64,000 nucleotides of DNA, taken from Pseudomonas sp. GD03944. GTDB taxonomy: Bacteria; Pseudomonadota; Gammaproteobacteria; Pseudomonadales; Pseudomonadaceae. The position numbers were made by a program, and so were the translations under genes. The stretch covers positions 1 through 64,000 of the forward strand of contig NZ_JAOCAH010000010.1 of the NCBI RefSeq assembly GCF_029839275.1. The letters are read 5' to 3'. The notes beneath the pieces were generated by a model. That model saw only the letters and a list, made by a program, of their open reading frames with translations. It was not told the DNA's origin and did not search any database. Below are positions 62,324 to 64,000 of this stretch, piece after piece; within the stretch, counting starts at the first letter, position 1; every line of letters starts with the position of its first letter.

Positions 62324-63067
62324 TCAGTTCATGCGCATCCACTGGCTGGTCAGCGCCCGGCTGTGGCGGTCCACGGTGATGGGGGCGAACGGCCGACCGG
62401 ACACACTTTCCAGGGTGTTGCTCTTGCTGTTCATGTCGCTCAGCGCGGCCTTCAGGTATTCCCAGCGCACCTTCAGCTTGGCCACATCCGGGTTGGCCTT
62501 CTCATCCAGGGCAGACAGCTCCTCGTCGACGGACGGCACCAGCAGGCGTTCGTCCTGGCCGAGGTAGGTGTCCGGCAGCTCGCGGGCGATCTCGAACGTG
62601 CCGACGTAGGAGCGGCTGAGGTATTGCACCGCCAGGTATTCGACCTTGGCCGCCAGCTCGCTGCCGTCGTTCTGCGGCTGCTCGCGCACGGCCTGGAGGA
62701 ATTCGCGCAGGCCCTTGCTCAGGGCCTGGGTGTAGCTCCAGGGCACGTCGTCTTCGTTGGGGCCGAAGGAAACACCCTGGCGCAGCAGGGTAACAAGCTC
62801 CTGGTGGCGGGTGGCGAGGTCGCCACTGGGGTTGGTCAGGCTCTGCAACGCGGCATCCAGCGCCTGGAGATCGGTTTCCAGGCGCTCCTGATGGACCTTC
62901 TGAAAGCCTTCGCCCCGTAACAGCATCAGGCTGCTGGTGGCGCGGCTGGCGTGTACCTGGGCCTGTTCCTGGGGGCTCGCCGCTTCGGCGAGGGCGATTG
63001 GCGAGAGGCTCGCGAGTAGCCCGAAGGCCCAGACAATGCACTTGTGAAACAACGGCTTGGAACGCAT
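62324..63067 (-). CDS. Secreted protein of unknown function
   Basis: A 247-residue protein with a Sec signal peptide (hydrophobic LFHKCIVWAFGLLASLSPIALAEA, cleavage near residue 28) and a mainly helical mature region. I recognise no domain or catalytic motif. It stands alone between the convergent Mpo1-like gene and the edge regulator. AAGGAGCACC lies a few bases before the ATG. Confidence 0.7.
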   Translation of the reverse strand: MRSKPLFHKCIVWAFGLLASLSPIALAEAASPQEQAQVHASRATSSLMLLRGEGFQKVHQERLETDLQALDAALQSLTNPSGDLATRHQELVTLLRQGVSFGPNEDDVPWSYTQALSKGLREFLQAVREQPQNDGSELAAKVEYLAVQYLSRSYVGTFEIARELPDTYLGQDERLLVPSVDEELSALDEKANPDVAKLKVRWEYLKAALSDMNSKSNTLESVSGRPFAPITVDRHSRALTSQWMRMN

Positions 63068-63211
63068 TCCCAGGTGCTCCTTATTATTCTTGTGAGCAGG
63101 CGGATGGAGGGGTAGCGGGGTTTTCCGCTGCCTATAGGGTAGTGCCTCCTCGGCCGGTGGAAATTACCCCAAAGAGTGATTTCGTCGGAAAACCAGCGCC
63201 AGCGAAACGGT

Positions 63212-64000
63212 TCAACCGTCGCGGGCGGGCTGTGGGGCGGCCAGTTTGCGCAGGTAATCGGCGCTGGCGGCGTCGGCAGGAAAGAAGGTTTCCAGGGCCA
63301 GTTCGGACAGGGTCACGTCGTTGGGCGTGCCGAACACGGTGATGGTGCCGATCAGGCTGAGCACGCCCTCGTCGGTGCGAAACTGCAGCGGCGTGAGCAC
63401 GGTGCTGTGGTCATGCTCATCGGCGTCGTCGGGGGCGGGGTAGGTGAGCAGTTCGTCGAGCAGCGCCTGCAACTGCTCGTCACCGCTGATGGCGATGTCG
63501 TTGCGCAGCCGGGCCAGCAGGTGGGCGCGCCATTGCGCCAGGTTGACGATGCGTGGCGCCAGGCCGTCCGGGTGCAGCGACACGCGCATCACGTTCAGCG
63601 GCGGGCCGAGCAGGTGCGGCGCCAGCCCGGCCAGGAACGGCCCCACCGAGGCGTTGGCCGCCAGCAGGTTCCAGTGTCGGTCGATGGTCATGGCCGGGTA
63701 GGGCTCGTGGGCCTTGAGCAGTTGCTCGATGGCGCTGCGCGCGGCGTCGAGGGCCGGGTCCTGCAGTGCGTGCTGGCTGTACAGCGGCGCGTAGCCTGCC
63801 GCGCCGAGCAGGCGGTTACGTTCGCGCAGGGGAATGTCCAGCTGTTCGGCCAGGTGCAGCATCTCGCGGCTGGGGTGGGAGCGGCCGGTTTCCACGAAGC
63901 TCAGGTGGCGCGTGGAAATCTCGGCCTCGCAGGCGAGGTCGAGCTGGCTGAGGCGGCGCCGCTGGCGCCATTGGCGCAACAGGGCGCCGGCGGTCTGGGA
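63212..64000 (-). CDS. XRE-family regulator with MmyB-like ligand-binding domain (cut by the window edge)
   Basis: The C-terminal 262 or so residues of a regulator. The N-terminal helix-turn-helix reads LSQLDLACEAEISTRHLSFVETGRSHPSREMLHLAEQL. The following domain (about 90 residues onward) with MTIDRHWNLLAANASVGPFL resembles the MmyB-like ligand-binding fold. The frame stays open to base 64,000 and the TTG at 63,979 has no supporting signal, so the true start lies beyond the window. Target unknown. Confidence 0.85.
   Translation of the reverse strand, partial: SQTAGALLRQWRQRRRLSQLDLACEAEISTRHLSFVETGRSHPSREMLHLAEQLDIPLRERNRLLGAAGYAPLYSQHALQDPALDAARSAIEQLLKAHEPYPAMTIDRHWNLLAANASVGPFLAGLAPHLLGPPLNVMRVSLHPDGLAPRIVNLAQWRAHLLARLRNDIAISGDEQLQALLDELLTYPAPDDADEHDHSTVLTPLQFRTDEGVLSLIGTITVFGTPNDVTLSELALETFFPADAASADYLRKLAAPQPARDG

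Overview
The window reads as a high-GC gammaproteobacterial chromosome, most probably Pseudomonas in the broad sense. The support is the Pseudomonas-style gabD-gabT pair, a pauAB-like polyamine catabolism pair, a DUF3077 protein, the small conserved protein at 37.9 kb, and many TAGGAGCGGC and GTAGGGTGG hairpin repeats. The species cannot be fixed from the sequence alone.

About 35.7 kb (1,852-37,543) is one contiguous flagellar locus with the composition and order of a lateral-type (laf/Flag-2) system, not the usual Pseudomonas polar system. It has a leftward export and switch operon fliM-fliN-fliP-fliQ-fliR-flhB-flhA with no fliO. Facing it is a rightward sigma-54 activator gene of lafK type followed by fliE-fliF-fliG-fliH-fliI-fliJ. 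Then come flgM-flgN, fliD-fliS-fliT-fliK-fliL-fliA-motA-motB (lafB to lafU), a leftward two-gene membrane regulator module, a leftward flagellin gene (lafA), leftward flgA, rightward flgB to flgL, and a terminal flagellin-like gene matching the lafW position. No chemotaxis, flhF or flhG genes are present. A PilZ-domain protein converges on the left end and a BASS-family transporter gene lies outside it.

The regulatory layout is unusually readable. Near-consensus sigma-54 promoters (TGGCAC-N5-TTGC) precede fliD and the ToxR-like regulator, and weaker candidates precede lafK and flgB. Three promoters, before flgM, fliD and lafA, share TTAAG-N15-GTCGCYT. This is probably the site of the locus's own sigma-28 (LafS), and its -10 box differs from the canonical GCCGATAA. 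The inferred circuit is LafK/sigma-54 to structural genes, the ToxR-like pair and the LafS operon, then LafS/FlgM to flagellin and late genes.

The right 26 kb is ordinary chromosome with accessory features. It holds an Aer-like stand-alone PAS protein paired with a diflavin reductase, an ankyrin protein, tRNA-Arg(CCG), gabD and gabT, and a five-copy ~185-bp tandem hairpin array. After that come a membrane GGDEF/EAL protein, a desaturase with a divergent AraC regulator and an oxidoreductase, a chemoreceptor with a C-terminal sensor, glutamine-synthetase and FAD-oxidase genes of polyamine catabolism, and a 193-bp tandem duplication. It ends with a PhoD-like phosphatase, a Crp/Fnr regulator, an Mpo1-like membrane protein, a secreted protein of unknown function and a helix-turn-helix regulator cut by the right edge.
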